DNA of 64,000 bases from Steinernema hermaphroditum (lineage: Eukaryota; Nematoda; Chromadorea; Rhabditida; Steinernematidae): positions 4,340,001 to 4,404,000 of the forward strand of contig CM059621.1 of NCBI GenBank assembly GCA_030435675.1, in the 5' to 3' direction. The first letter of the stretch is position 1. Every line of letters starts with the position of its first letter. This document shows, piece after piece, positions 33,245 through 42,663 of the stretch. The position numbers and the translations under genes were made by a program. The notes beneath the pieces are model-generated. The model did not search any database and was not told the DNA's origin. It saw only the letters and a list, made by a program, of their open reading frames with translations.

Positions 33245-33506
33245 AGCTCTATTTGGGTCTTTCATTTTTGCCCCCAGCGATCGGTCGGGTCGTCCAATCA
33301 CTCTCTCTCTAAGGCTGTCTGAGCCGATTGAGTTGAGTGAGCGGTCGTTCTCGGCCGTCGTGGTTGGCGCAATGATCGCTCCCGGCTTCCAGAAGGCCTG
33401 GAACACCAGAGAGCCGTAGTTCCACCGTCTTGCCAAGAAGACCGTAAATATGATGCCTCGCAAGGCGTAAGCCTTAGATACGAGAAATAAACTCGAACTC
33501 GAAACT
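33245..33506 (+). repeat. Dispersed retroposon-like family, well-preserved copy
   Basis: Runs from the GCGATCGGTCGGGTCGTCC region through GAGTTGAGTGAGCGGTCGTT, CTTCCAGAAGGCCTGGAACA and GAGCCGTAGTTCCACCG to the tail AGATACGAGAAATAAACTCG. The tail ends in GAACTCGAAACTCGAA tandem units. It supplies the + orientation reference for the copies at 15700, 21525, 26041, 30170, 31200 and 49015. Confidence 0.6.
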
Positions 33507-34128
33507 CGAAGCTCTATTTCTGTGCGCCTGTGAGCTTTCGTCTCAATCTGTCAGATAAGAACTGTTCGCCAGTGTCCGGAGAGCTGTTTTCGCCAATTTT
33601 CGCACCCAGCAGTGCCGTCTTTTCGTCCACAATGATCGCCTAAACGCATCTGAGTCCGATCTGACAGTTATGAGCATGTCATAAGAGTCGAAGAATAGTT
33701 CGCTTTCTACGACTACGACCTCTCTACTCTCTAGGAGTTCGCTCTCTGTAAAAGTAGAGATCGCCTTGCATCGTTCCGAACTGATGGATTCTGAAGCCAG
33801 GTTGATCGGAGCGAACTTCGTTTCGTTTGACGAGGAGTATACCTGAAGAACACAGGGTCTTGGCTAAAAGGAGCGAAACAGCGCAGTCTCTATAAAATCA
33901 CGAAATAACAGTTCCCTGAACAACGCCAAAGACGTTTAACGTCAGAGGTGCACCGTGTGTGATGTTCGCACTGCGTATCTCGCGTCTTTCTGGTTCTAAT
34001 AGGCTCATTATCGCAAATGTTCGGAGAACTGCAGATGAAAAGAAGAAGAAAAACAAGACCTTTTGCGGACGAGCAGGTGTTATTATATCCATTTAAAGCA
34101 GTGAAACGAACGCGCTTAGCAGTTCATC
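33507..34128. other. Intergenic, nothing recognised
   Basis: Immediate upstream region of the receptor at 34129; no specific promoter motif identified. Confidence 0.4.
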
Positions 34129-35088
34129 ATGGCCGACACCGGCGACTTCCTAAATCAAGTGTTCTACTATGTCGTTACATTTATGGTAATATCTATTGGA
34201 ACGTTATTCATCTACATTCTTATCCACAAATCGCCCCCTTCACTGAGCGTTTACAGAAACACCCTCTTGAACCTCACCTTCTGGACTTCTGTCGATATGC
34301 TCAGCTTTGGTCTATTCCTGCAGCCAGTATTCAGATTCTACGACGGAAAGATCTGCGCAAAAGCTTGCGGATTGGGACTGTGGTTCCATCCAAAAGCGAT
34401 CTATCCACTATATCTCGTATTTGTGGTCTGTACGTCGCAAGCATTCATGGCACTTTGGCTATGCTTTCTCTATCGCTATGTCCAGCTGGGTTCGTCAAAA
34501 ATATCAGATTTCCTTTGTTCATTCAAAGGATTTGTTTTCTGTTTTCTTTGGCATCTGATCAGTGTTGTCTTGACGACCTATACGGCCTACCATCTCATGT
34601 CACTATGTACACCGACATACATTGACGACGAATTTCTTCTTTGTATAGAACCGATCGCAACTGATTCGATTTTAACTACTATTTTAGTCTTTTACACTAC
34701 TATTGAGATGGCTTTCGTTACGGTATCTATTGCGGTCTTCACAATTCTAACGATTCGAAATCTTCGAGCACAAAAGCTCTTCTTAAGCGAGGCGACTTAT
34801 CGACTTCAAATGCGTCTCTCGGTTAACCTTATTGTTGTCGCCATTCTTCCTGTGGTTCTGGACATTTCCTCGCTGGTGGGATGCAACATGGCCATTTTTG
34901 TAGCGAGTCCACAGACCTACTTAACTTGTTCGATTGCTACGCATTTGCCGTTTGTTGATGTTTTCCTGACTTGCGCCGTTACCCTAGGGTTTGTGACGCC
35001 CTATCGGAAAGCGATTTTGAAAATGATTGGTGTAAAACAGAATACTTCAAGTGTGAGCATTGTTTCAACGATATCACAGAATTTGTAG
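34129..35088 (+). CDS. Serpentine 7TM chemoreceptor (Str/Srh-superfamily type)
   Basis: A 319-aa uninterrupted receptor beginning MADTGDFLNQ. It shows seven hydrophobic segments and the shared marks HKSPPSLSVYRNTLLNL, LQPVFRFYDG, GLGLWFHPKAIYPLY, LCFLYRYVQLG, EATYRLQMRLSVNLI and FVTPYRKAILKMIG. The Ser/Thr-rich tail ends SVSIVSTISQNL. It forms a subclade with the copies at 28919 and 41322, sharing the HPK.IYPLY motif and tail. Family role: chemosensory GPCR in ciliated neurons; ligand unknown. Intronless, like every paralogue here. Confidence 0.88.
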   Translation: MADTGDFLNQVFYYVVTFMVISIGTLFIYILIHKSPPSLSVYRNTLLNLTFWTSVDMLSFGLFLQPVFRFYDGKICAKACGLGLWFHPKAIYPLYLVFVVCTSQAFMALWLCFLYRYVQLGSSKISDFLCSFKGFVFCFLWHLISVVLTTYTAYHLMSLCTPTYIDDEFLLCIEPIATDSILTTILVFYTTIEMAFVTVSIAVFTILTIRNLRAQKLFLSEATYRLQMRLSVNLIVVAILPVVLDISSLVGCNMAIFVASPQTYLTCSIATHLPFVDVFLTCAVTLGFVTPYRKAILKMIGVKQNTSSVSIVSTISQNL

Positions 35089-35828
35089 TCTGTAAAAGGA
35101 TGTATTTTGCGTTATCATCGACATGAGCGCGTTGTTATTCGTATATTGTGTAGTAAACAGGTCACATCAGTGGTGTTCCAAGAGGTGGATGCACATCACA
35201 TGTGATGTGGGTAAAGGAGATTTCATTTTGAATACAGCAAGCTGCTCATTAAAGGGACCCGGTCATGGATAAAAAAAGTTTTATAAATCGTCTGAAAATT
35301 TTTGTCCTCCTGTTCGTGGTGGTGAAGTCGGTTTCCCAAAAAACACAGTAGTTTTCAAGAAACGGACCTTAGGATTCAGAATGTGTTTTACCGTTGGTCC
35401 CGACACGATCTATCCGGCGCGGCACGAGTTGCGCAATATTTTTATTCTTTTTGGCAGAAATAGGTGACGACCAGCTCCGCGCTTGGGAACATTTTGCTCA
35501 GCAGCTTCTGGCGAGTCGAATGAGCCCAGGTGCGCCTAGATTGGATAAGTGCGTAGAAAACGCGGGAACTACGGTCGTGTCCGTCATGCAAGTCGTTTCG
35601 GGACCGACACACCGAGAATTGGACAGCAAAACCGTGTGGATCCTAAGGTCCGTTTCTTGAAAACTACTAGAAATTTTGAGAAACTGATTTCAGCATGATG
35701 TTGGGCAGCCTCTAAAATAAGGGCCTGAAAGGTTTTCGGGACGAACGGAGAACTCTGCCTTGCGCTTTAAGGCAAAATTTGCATGACGTTTTTTGTCTAT
35801 TTTTTGCTATTTCTCGGAAACTATCATG

Positions 35829-35969
35829 TTTCCGCTTCGATTTGCTTCGCGTCTCTACGCGGAAAAGCGAATTTCAGCTTCGCCTATCCCATGGCGAAGC
35901 CATCCCTCTCCTCTCCTAACCTGCCTCCTCCAACACACTAACAGGTGTCGCTTTATTTAGCTCGAATGG
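35829..35969. repeat. Split direct repeat A1 of DIRS element
   Basis: Matches 37355-37495 base for base as far as read; starts TTTCCGCTTCGATTTGC and ends TTTAGCTCGAATGG. Confidence 0.85.
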
Positions 35970-36072
35970 TAGTCAACAGTCACTGCAACAAGCAACCATC
36001 ACTGAACACAGCATCTAACGAACAACAGATCACATAACATCCAACGAAAAACAAGTCTTGGGCTTCAGAGCG

Positions 36073-37056
36073 TTACTCTTCTTCTGTGGCGACTGGTGTA
36101 GGGGGGCGCCCTTCGCGTTCTTCACCTTCGGGTCCATCGTGTAGACGCAGGCGTTTCATCAGGGACGACGCGACTGGAGTGGTCTTCTCCGAAGTGTCGA
36201 TGTACGCCTTCAACGTGTCAACGCGCTTCCAACGGCCGTGACGCATTACTTCATCGACTGGTGCTCCTTCTTCGATTGCTTTCGTTGCTGCACCTCCTCG
36301 GAATCCATGGAGTGTTACGTGTCCCGGCATTCGTAGTAGTGCTGCAACGCGCGTCCACTCCTGTCTGGCGGTATCATACGAGATTGGTCTAGAACAATCT
36401 TTGAAGTTGGGGAACACGTACTCGGAATTCGGGGAGATCTGGAGCCAGCTCTTCATCAGCTTCACCGCGCAGAACTGTCCGGGGCTTTCTTGAATGACGA
36501 CAGGCCTTCCCGCTCCGTGTTTGTTCGTCTTGTCCTGCACGATGTGGAGAACCATTCGTCCGGCTGCAAACTGAACTTGGCGACGTCGTAGACTCGTTCC
36601 TTCCGACGGTCGCAGGCAACCTGCATAGAGAGTGGCTAACAGCGTGAGGATGCGCTTATCCTTGATGTCTTCGGCCCGCCAGTGCGCAAGAAGTCGCAGT
36701 TCCGTTTCCGAAATCTTTGCCCGGTGCGTTGGGATTCTGCCTCCACGCCGGACTCCTTCCAGTAGCGTTCGAATCCACACTGAGTCCACCGGGTTCGGTC
36801 CAGCGTAGAAGCTGAAGTACCACTTCAGCGCGGCCGATGCCATTTGTACGGACGATGCTGAGTTGCTGCGAGCGAACAGCTGCGTCAGGTACGCCAGGAC
36901 TTCGTTGGACTGCACTTGGTCTTTGAGTCGCCCGTCGCGCCACCTTTGGAACTTTGTGATGGCAGCAGTATAGGAGCGCATTGTTGACTTCTCCTTTGAG
37001 GCTTGCATCTTTTCGACGGCCACCGTTGCGATCTCCGGCGCTACGAAACGACACAT
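36073..37056 (-). CDS. DIRS tyrosine recombinase
   Basis: A 327-aa intact frame. The N-terminal half looks like a core-binding SAM-like domain (KSTMRSYTAAITKFQRW). The catalytic domain has the tyrosine-recombinase residues: Arg149 in AGCLRPSE, His250-x-x-Arg253 in LHGFRGG, His273 in RHGRW and the nucleophile Tyr285 in KAYIDT. This enzyme circularly integrates the DIRS cDNA in place of a DDE integrase. The frame is free of stops, so it may still be functional in trans. It sits between repeat A1 and the B1A2 block. Confidence 0.9.
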   Translation of the reverse strand: MCRFVAPEIATVAVEKMQASKEKSTMRSYTAAITKFQRWRDGRLKDQVQSNEVLAYLTQLFARSNSASSVQMASAALKWYFSFYAGPNPVDSVWIRTLLEGVRRGGRIPTHRAKISETELRLLAHWRAEDIKDKRILTLLATLYAGCLRPSEGTSLRRRQVQFAAGRMVLHIVQDKTNKHGAGRPVVIQESPGQFCAVKLMKSWLQISPNSEYVFPNFKDCSRPISYDTARQEWTRVAALLRMPGHVTLHGFRGGAATKAIEEGAPVDEVMRHGRWKRVDTLKAYIDTSEKTTPVASSLMKRLRLHDGPEGEEREGRPPTPVATEEE

Positions 37057-37167
37057 GACGCGGTGGACTCCTTGGAACAGACCTAAACAGGGCTACATTG
37101 TACCATGTTATGCAAACATGACCAAATTGACGATTTAAGGCCTTTCCGACGGGTGGGTGGGAGTGGA

Positions 37168-37495
37168 CTCTCTTGAACTACCACTATTGACAATTTAACT
37201 CCCAAATTAAGTGACTACCACGCGAACTATCACGCAAGATGACTTTATCCCCCTTTCGCGTGCTCCTACCACCCCTCTGGCCTAACACCGTACTGCTTCT
37301 GCAGTACTTCGTGTTGGGACCCACCGCCAGTGGAAAGCTCCGCTGAAATGACCATTTCCGCTTCGATTTGCTTCGCGTCTCTACGCGGAAAAGCGAATTT
37401 CAGCTTCGCCTATCCCATGGCGAAGCCATCCCTCTCCTCTCCTAACCTGCCTCCTCCAACACACTAACAGGTGTCGCTTTATTTAGCTCGAATGG
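37168..37495. repeat. Internal B1-A2 repeat block of DIRS element
   Basis: B1 (37168-37357) repeats at 39229-39418; A2 (37355-37495) repeats A1. They join at the shared TTT. Confidence 0.85.
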
Positions 37496-37506
37496 AGGCA
37501 AGAAGC

Positions 37507-39228
37507 CTAAAGAGAGCCGTCGACAAGCAAGAAGCAAAAGGGGAATAGGGAAGTGGGATTATTGAAAACTGAGTTGGTGTATGTTGCTGGCGTAAAAGTC
37601 TCTGAGCCTTCTTCGATCCAGATTATGTCTACCACAAAACTTCTCCATGCGACTCCGTCCCACAACGATGGAAAGGACAGGTGCGACGGCCAATATGGAA
37701 TCCCTAGGATGGCCCTCGCGCGCTGCTGTCTGATGGCAGCGACTGCTTCCGGAATGAGTCGCGGTGGAGGTATCACCCACGCGAATTCGCCCGCCCACGA
37801 CGACGCAAATGCGTCAACTCCTTCGGCGCCTATATCTGCGTATCTGGATAAAAAGCGCACGCACTTGGAATTAGGACTGTTGGCGAACACATCGATTGAA
37901 GGAACGCCCCACCGACTAACGCAAAGTTCAAATAACGCGTCTTGGATTCCCCAGCCGTCTCGGTCAATCAATCGGCTGGCTTCGTCGGCGAGAGTGTTCA
38001 ACTCCCGTGGAACCCACACTGGCTCAATCTCGGACCCTAGGCTTTCCGTTAATTCGAAAATACGGTCGGCCAGTTTTTGGAGTTGCGGCAGTGCGCTGCC
38101 TTTCTTTATGACACTCACCGCTCCGAGGTTATCTATTTGTACTAGGATGCGCATCCCGCCTAGTTCTCTCGCGAAGGCTCCTAGTGCGAATAAGACTGCT
38201 GCGACTTCCCGATACGTACTGGACTCTAACGCTTCCCGCGCGTCGAAATTTATGGACGTGCGGATGGTGGCTCCATCCCGGCACCACAACACCGCGCCTG
38301 CTCCCGTTGCGGACGCGTCTGTAGCTAACCGACGCGAGGATACCCCTAGCTCGAGCGATCTTCTATTCCGCTTCCGCGCGTTTTGCCACCACCACAACAG
38401 GTCCCGCCGTTCACCGTTTGAAAGCGGTTGCCGCGCTCGCGCTGTGCATAGCTCCATCTGCTGAACCGTTGTATGAATGCTGCGCGCCTTGAGCGAAGTG
38501 ATTGGTCCGAAGACCTGGCTTACGGACGCCAGCGTGCCCGCGATTTGCATGCGCTCCTGCTTGCTAGGTGCTTTAGTTTGGAGCATGTCCGCCATCCGGC
38601 ACTCCCACTTAAACATTCGCTTTTCGGAGATACACACGCAAAAATTTGCCAAGTCAATGTCGTAACCCAACCAAGTAAGGCGCTGGACTGGTGCCCATTG
38701 ACACTTGGAGTCGGATGTCACAACTCCTGCCAGCGTTAAATCCCGCTTTACTATCTCCGCCGCTGCCGCGGTATATCAATCACCAAACCGTCGTCAAGGT
38801 ATAATGCGCATATTAAACCCGCTGACCGCCATTTGCCTAACAAGGGTCGGAAAAGTTTGGTGAACACCATGGGCGCAGACGCTAGTCCGAAAGGCAGGAC
38901 ATTGAAAACATAAAATTTTCCGCCCCATTCTATCCCCAAAAATTCCCTATCCTCGCGCCGGATTTCGATGTGATGATACCCGGATTTCATGTCGAACGCC
39001 GACATGAAGCCGTTCTTCGGCAGCAACCGGACCACGTTCTCAAAACGTTCAAAAGTTACCGTCTTCCCCTCGAGATATTTGTTGAGCCATGAGAGGTCTA
39101 CGATCGACCAAAGACCTTTCGCTGCACCTACGCGCACGAACTCGTTCCGATTCCCGTGACTAGTTACGCTGCGATCCGCTACTGTCACTAACGCACGCAT
39201 ACTATTAAATTTAGCTGACGAAACTTTC
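37507..39228 (-). pseudogene. DIRS reverse transcriptase / RNase H, truncated and frameshifted
   Basis: The RT core (38751-39228) has SAFDMKSGYHHIEI, FNVLPFGLASAP and catalytic YLDDG. The frame then breaks near 38760-38775. The next frame (to 37507) continues with AAAEIVKRDL..., LTWLGYDID, RNase H motifs TDASATGAGAVL and ALFALGAF, the catalytic VQIDN and the PREL.N..ADEASR end. It finishes with a tail domain (IDVFANSPNS, PPPRLIPEA) seen in DIRS polyproteins. The N-terminal RT fingers are missing. The single-base break could be decay or a sequencing error; programmed frameshifting is possible but I see no slippery heptamer. Confidence 0.8.
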
Positions 39229-39418
39229 CTCTCTTGAACTACCACTATTGACAATTTAACTCCCAAATTAAGTGACTACCACACGAACTATCACGCAAGA
39301 TGACTTTATCCCCCTTTCGCGTGCTCCTACCACCCCTCTGGCCTAACACCGTACTGCTTCTGCAGTACTTCGTGTTGGGACCCACCGCCAGTGGAAAGCT
39401 CCGCTGAAATGACCATTT
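39229..39418. repeat. Terminal repeat B2 of DIRS element
   Basis: Nearly identical to 37168-37357 (one C/A difference noted at ACCACGCG/ACCACACG). Ends GCTGAAATGACCATTT at the insertion junction. Confidence 0.85.
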
Positions 39419-39533
39419 TCCGAAAAACCGACTTCATGTATTCGTGTTCGTGTTCAGCAACTCCGAAAACAGGGGTGTACAAATTTTCAGAAGATTTGAA
39501 GAAGCTTTTTTATCCATGACCGGGTCCCTTTAA

Positions 39534-39808
39534 AGGCTCGTTCATACTCAGCGTGATCACGTGGTGACCGTGACGGTGACGCCGCTGGTGACGTATCTCG
39601 TTATTTTTCTTTTCCAAATCCCATTGTCAGAGAAAAGGAAAAATAACGAATACCGTAGTTATTGAGCTTTCAGGGCGCAGCATCGAGAGCACTGCGTCAC
39701 GGTCGCGGTCACCAGCGCCGTCATCAGTGACGTAACCGTGACGGTCGCGAGTGTGTTCATACTGAATCACCGTCGCCGTCACCGTCACGGCTGAATATGA
39801 ACGAGCCT
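39534..39808. mobile_element. TIR element (AGGCTCGTTCATA termini) with TAA duplication
   Basis: AGGCTCGTTCATACTCAGC at left matches inverted GCTGAATATGAACGAGCCT at right, with TAA on both outer sides. Internal CGGTGACG-type tandem words are palindromic. It directly abuts the right TTAA of the larger element. A MITE with a 3-bp TWA-like site, as in PIF/Harbinger. Confidence 0.75.
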
Positions 39809-39873
39809 TAACGCACACACAAACATCTTGTCAATACAAATGTTCTGCAGAATTTATGATATAAAATTCACAC

Positions 39874-40169
39874 TTAGAAAGACATTAAAATATCACCCTG
39901 AAGAAGAATTTCATCAAATGCTGAGAGAGATGAATCTCTTTTTAAGGCAACAGAGGCATCTTTCTGATAAGCTCCGCTTGGATAATTCTGAAACACGCGA
40001 ACTAGGAACTAAAGCAGTCGTCTTTTACCTTTGCTCCTTCCACAGCCTTTTCATCGACAACTTTCGAAAGGTGGTTGAGGGTATGCTCCTTCATCAAAAT
40101 TCGTCCAGTGGAAAAGGAATATACCGAAACTAGCAAGAGAGCGAGTACAGAAATGAGAAGTGTACGCAT
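39874..40169 (-). pseudogene. Truncated astacin gene: signal peptide and propeptide only
   Basis: Two exons (40029-40169, 39874-39987) encode 84 aa: a signal peptide (MRTLLISVLALLLVSVYS), a charged pro-region, and an end reading AFDEILLQGDILMS. This matches the astacin at 22343-24924, which has LDEVLVEGDILMT at the end of its third exon. It stops (TAA at 39874) just after this motif, where the next splice donor should be, and no catalytic exon follows: the region beyond is the AGGCTCG transposon and the 4-kb nested element. Likely a broken paralogue cut by transposon activity. A short secreted propeptide-like product cannot be excluded. Confidence 0.6.
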
Positions 40170-40525
40170 GCTTGGCAAGGAACCAAAAGAGAGTTCCGCG
40201 ATTGCTTTCAGTGAGCAATGAGCGAAGTGTTATCTTCATCAAACGCTGTTATTTTGTCCTTTTATCACCGAACTCTCCTTGTTTTGGCAGTTAATTACTG
40301 AACGCTGCCTCACATATGACCACTCTCACCGTCATTCCACTAGCTACGAACAAAGTCGTGCAAGTCTGGCGCAGTTGTGCGAACCGTAAAAGAACTTAAG
40401 GCCCATAAAATTCTAAGGGGATTTTACCCATACTGGCACAAAGCACACATAAAAGGAAAGTCATGCTTGCACGTTTATTTCAAATATCATCCACAAATGA
40501 GGGGATAGATATTGTATCCGTGGCT
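40170..40525. other. Intergenic, nothing recognised
   Basis: Only the 3' UTR of the following minus-strand gene, including TTTATTTCAAATATCATCC shared with the copies near 45200, 51910 and 52515. Confidence 0.4.
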
Positions 40526-41047
40526 TCAGACGGAGGGGACAGCCTTCGCAACGCCCCCGGCGACGTTTCCGATGTTGGAAGCCTGATCGGCGATTCCAGA
40601 AGCAGCGCTTCCGACGTTTCCGACGACGCCGCCGACAGCGGGAACGTGGCTGGCTAGAACGGAGTTGAGTGGAGGTGTGAATAAGGTAGACCTACTGATT
40701 CCTCCGAGGCTTCCGAGGATTGACTTGAGGAGTCCTTCGATGACCTTGAGGAGGGACTGGACGATGTCGAGGTTGACTCCACCAACAGCACCCTCTGCTT
40801 CTCCGAGAACTCCTTTGGCGACTGAGCCGACGACGGGAACGTTTCCGAGGACGCCGCTGACCGGGGCGGTCAGTCCTGAGAGGACAGGACCCAACACGGG
40901 AAGTCCATTCACCAGGCCTCCGGCTTTTCCAGCTCCTCCATCGAGAATTCCGGCCACAGATCCGAGGGCGTTTCCGGCGGCGGAGGAAGCATCGTCGGCG
41001 AAGACGGCGGCGACGAGCAGAAGGGAGCAGAGAGCGAAGGACTTCAT
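40526..41047 (-). CDS. Secreted Gly/Val/Leu-rich protein, copy A
   Basis: Exons 40696-41047 and 40526-40653 give 159 aa. A signal peptide (MKSFALCSLLLVAAVFA) is followed by weakly repetitive G-x-V-L-G and VPVVGSV units, an amphipathic stretch (LLKVIEGLLKSILGSLGGI), and a second G/A/S-rich part ending AVPSV. No Cys after the signal, no known domain; a surface-coating, antimicrobial or silk-like role is guesswork. The 42-nt intron GTAGGT...TTCTAG is a multiple of three without stops, so an unspliced 173-aa form is also open. This copy differs from the others by GVLGEAEGAVGG. An ATGCAAAT octamer lies 69-76 nt upstream of the ATG. Confidence 0.8.
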   Translation of the reverse strand: MKSFALCSLLLVAAVFADDASSAAGNALGSVAGILDGGAGKAGGLVNGLPVLGPVLSGLTAPVSGVLGNVPVVGSVAKGVLGEAEGAVGGVNLDIVQSLLKVIEGLLKSILGSLGGISRSTLFTPPLNSVLASHVPAVGGVVGNVGSAASGIADQASNIGNVAGGVAKAVPSV

Positions 41048-41115
41048 GGTTCGAGTTCCGTCGAGTGAATGCTTTTCCTCTCCTCCGTTCCGCTTTTGTA
41101 TCCCTCCAGAAACAC

Positions 41116-41123
41116 ATTTGCAT
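41116..41123 (-). promoter_or_regulatory. Conserved octamer upstream of copy A
   Basis: ATGCAAAT (POU/octamer consensus) in a conserved block also containing CTACGTGGCAGACGTGG and GATACAAAAGCGG, present before all four paralogues. Confidence 0.45.
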
Positions 41124-41321
41124 ATCTGCCACGTCTGCCACGTAGCGTCCGAGAGTCATGTGGCTGTACTCGTTGTTTTGCTTCGAGTCCAATCAAAAAC
41201 AGTAACGTATGATTCCAAGGAGCTCTGCTGGTCAGAAATCATTGGCCAGATTCGAATACTATCGTCTGTTGTGTTTAGGTGATACATTTGTTTATTACTG
41301 ATAGCATGCGTTGCGATAAAC

Positions 41322-42272
41322 TTATTTAACAGTTAGTGTCGATACAATACTAACTATGGACGACGCCCTCTTCCGTCCCATCATTGAAGCTATGGCCTTT
41401 CTGTACGGAGTGACGAAGGCCAAAGTAATAACGCAAGTGAGAAACAGATCCACAAAAGGCATGTGAGTAGCAACTGAACAAGTAGCGTATGTCCAAGAGT
41501 GTTCAAAGTAGAATGTCAAATTACATGCCATGATGGATAAAAGGTCGAAGACCACGGGAAGGATAGCCAGCAGGATGAGGTTGACCGTTAGTCGCATCTG
41601 AAGTCGATAAGTGGCTTCGCTCAGAAACTTCCTTTGTGACCGAAGAATGCGGACTGACAAAACAGTGAACGTTCCAATGGAAATCATTATGAACAGAGCT
41701 TCAACGATGCCATAAAGGTTGAGAATTGTTGTTAAGATCGAGTCGGATTCCACCGTTTGCATACAAATAAGAAAGTCGCCGTTTGTCTCGAGCTCCTTGA
41801 CCACCGACAGAAGATGGTAGGCGACGAAACACGCCATCACTGTGGTGGCTAAGTGGATCAGAAAGCAAAACATCAGACCATACGAGGAGCTTAAATAAGT
41901 GGTCAGTCCGCTGGAAGCCAGCTGAGCATATCGATACAGAAAGCACAGCCAGAGGGCCATGAAGGCATTTGACGTGGCGACGCCAAAGAAGAAGTACAGA
42001 GGATAGATAACTTTCGGGTGCAGTAGCAGTCCCAGTCCGCAGGCTTTCACACAAACGATGCCGTCGTGCAACTCGAAGACGGGTTGCAGAAGAAGACCGA
42101 AAGGTAAGAGGTCAATATAGGCCCAAAAGAACAAGTTCAAGAGATTGTTTCGGTAGAGGTGAATTGAAGGAGGAGACGTCCTAATGACCACATAGAAGAA
42201 TAAGACTCCAGAGGGGACTACGAAGAAGGAAACGATATAAAAAATTACTTGGTTGAGGAAATCGTCAGGCAT
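41322..42272 (-). CDS. Serpentine 7TM chemoreceptor (Str/Srh-superfamily type)
   Basis: 316 aa from MPDDFLNQ; the frame also opens 15 codons earlier (42317), but this start aligns with the paralogues. Seven hydrophobic segments and the marks RTSPPSIHLYRNNLLNL, LQPVFELHDG, GLGLLLHPKVIYPLY, FLYRYAQLAS, EATYRLQMRLTVNLI and FVTPYRKAIASMMG. The tail SIVSIVSTLTVK is like the 28919 and 34129 genes. It is tail-adjacent to secreted-protein copy A on the same strand. Family role: chemosensory GPCR; ligand unknown. Confidence 0.87.
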   Translation of the reverse strand: MPDDFLNQVIFYIVSFFVVPSGVLFFYVVIRTSPPSIHLYRNNLLNLFFWAYIDLLPFGLLLQPVFELHDGIVCVKACGLGLLLHPKVIYPLYFFFGVATSNAFMALWLCFLYRYAQLASSGLTTYLSSSYGLMFCFLIHLATTVMACFVAYHLLSVVKELETNGDFLICMQTVESDSILTTILNLYGIVEALFIMISIGTFTVLSVRILRSQRKFLSEATYRLQMRLTVNLILLAILPVVFDLLSIMACNLTFYFEHSWTYATCSVATHMPFVDLFLTCVITLAFVTPYRKAIASMMGRKRASSIVSIVSTLTVK

Positions 42273-42317
42273 GATGAAGTCTCGCCGGATAGGAATGAGT
42301 CGCTGTGTTAGTTTCAA

Positions 42318-42663
42318 GGGAGAAAATACGCTCCAGTGTGCACCTCAGAATCACCTGCCAAAACGTATTCGAACCCTTTGTTACTGATCGTTTTAGTATA
42401 AGTACTACTGGTTGTTTTTGCCTTGACTCAGTGTTTTGCCAACACACTGGTAATAAAAGGGAAAATGTCGTCCTCACATCTTGCAAGCCCGTCAGCAGCA
42501 CGATATAATGCGACACGTCCAATCAAATCACAACCACATCCAACCAATAGAACAACGACGAAACCCCCGAAATTCGTTCACAGCCAATCGACCCATATCC
42601 CTCAATCTGCAAGATGAAAAGATTAACACAACAATTTATGGTCAACAATGGGTGAACAAAAAA
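42318..42663. other. Intergenic spacer
   Basis: Between the receptor start and the rpl-7A 3' end; no additional feature seen. Confidence 0.4.

Larger units (their letters stand above)
35829..39418 (-). mobile_element. PAT-like DIRS retrotransposon with split direct repeats
   Basis: Repeat A occurs at 35829-35969 and 37355-37495 (141 bp each); repeat B at 37168-37357 and 39229-39418 (190 bp each). The order A1 - B1A2 - B2 is the split-direct-repeat plan of PAT-type DIRS elements, first known from a nematode. Coding parts on the minus strand are a tyrosine recombinase (36073-37056) and RT/RNase H (37507-39228). No gag-like gene and no N-terminal RT are visible between B2 and the RT core, so the copy seems internally deleted. 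No target duplication, as expected for tyrosine-recombinase elements. Repeat copies are almost identical, hence a fairly recent insertion. Confidence 0.85.
35253..39529. mobile_element. TTAA-flanked inverted-repeat DNA transposon (piggyBac-type MITE) hosting the DIRS element
   Basis: Left end TTAA-AGGGACCCGGTCATGG (35249 on) mirrors right end CCATGACCGGGTCCCT-TTAA (to 39533), with inverted similarity continuing ~80-110 bp. TTAA on both sides is the piggyBac target signature. Without the 3.6-kb DIRS insertion it would be about 0.7 kb and has no transposase. A further inverted pair (35346-35377 against 35639-35670) inside suggests another, older nested insertion. Confidence 0.7.

Noticed and set aside
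37553..38464. 303-aa open frame on the plus strand over the DIRS RNase H region
   Set aside because: Shadow of the real minus-strand polyprotein, which has recognisable RT/RNase H motifs.
40665..41282. Long antisense frames (about 165-215 aa) opposite the four secreted-protein genes
   Set aside because: They are mirror frames of GC-biased coding sequence; they lack their own splice sites or domains and vary freely between copies.
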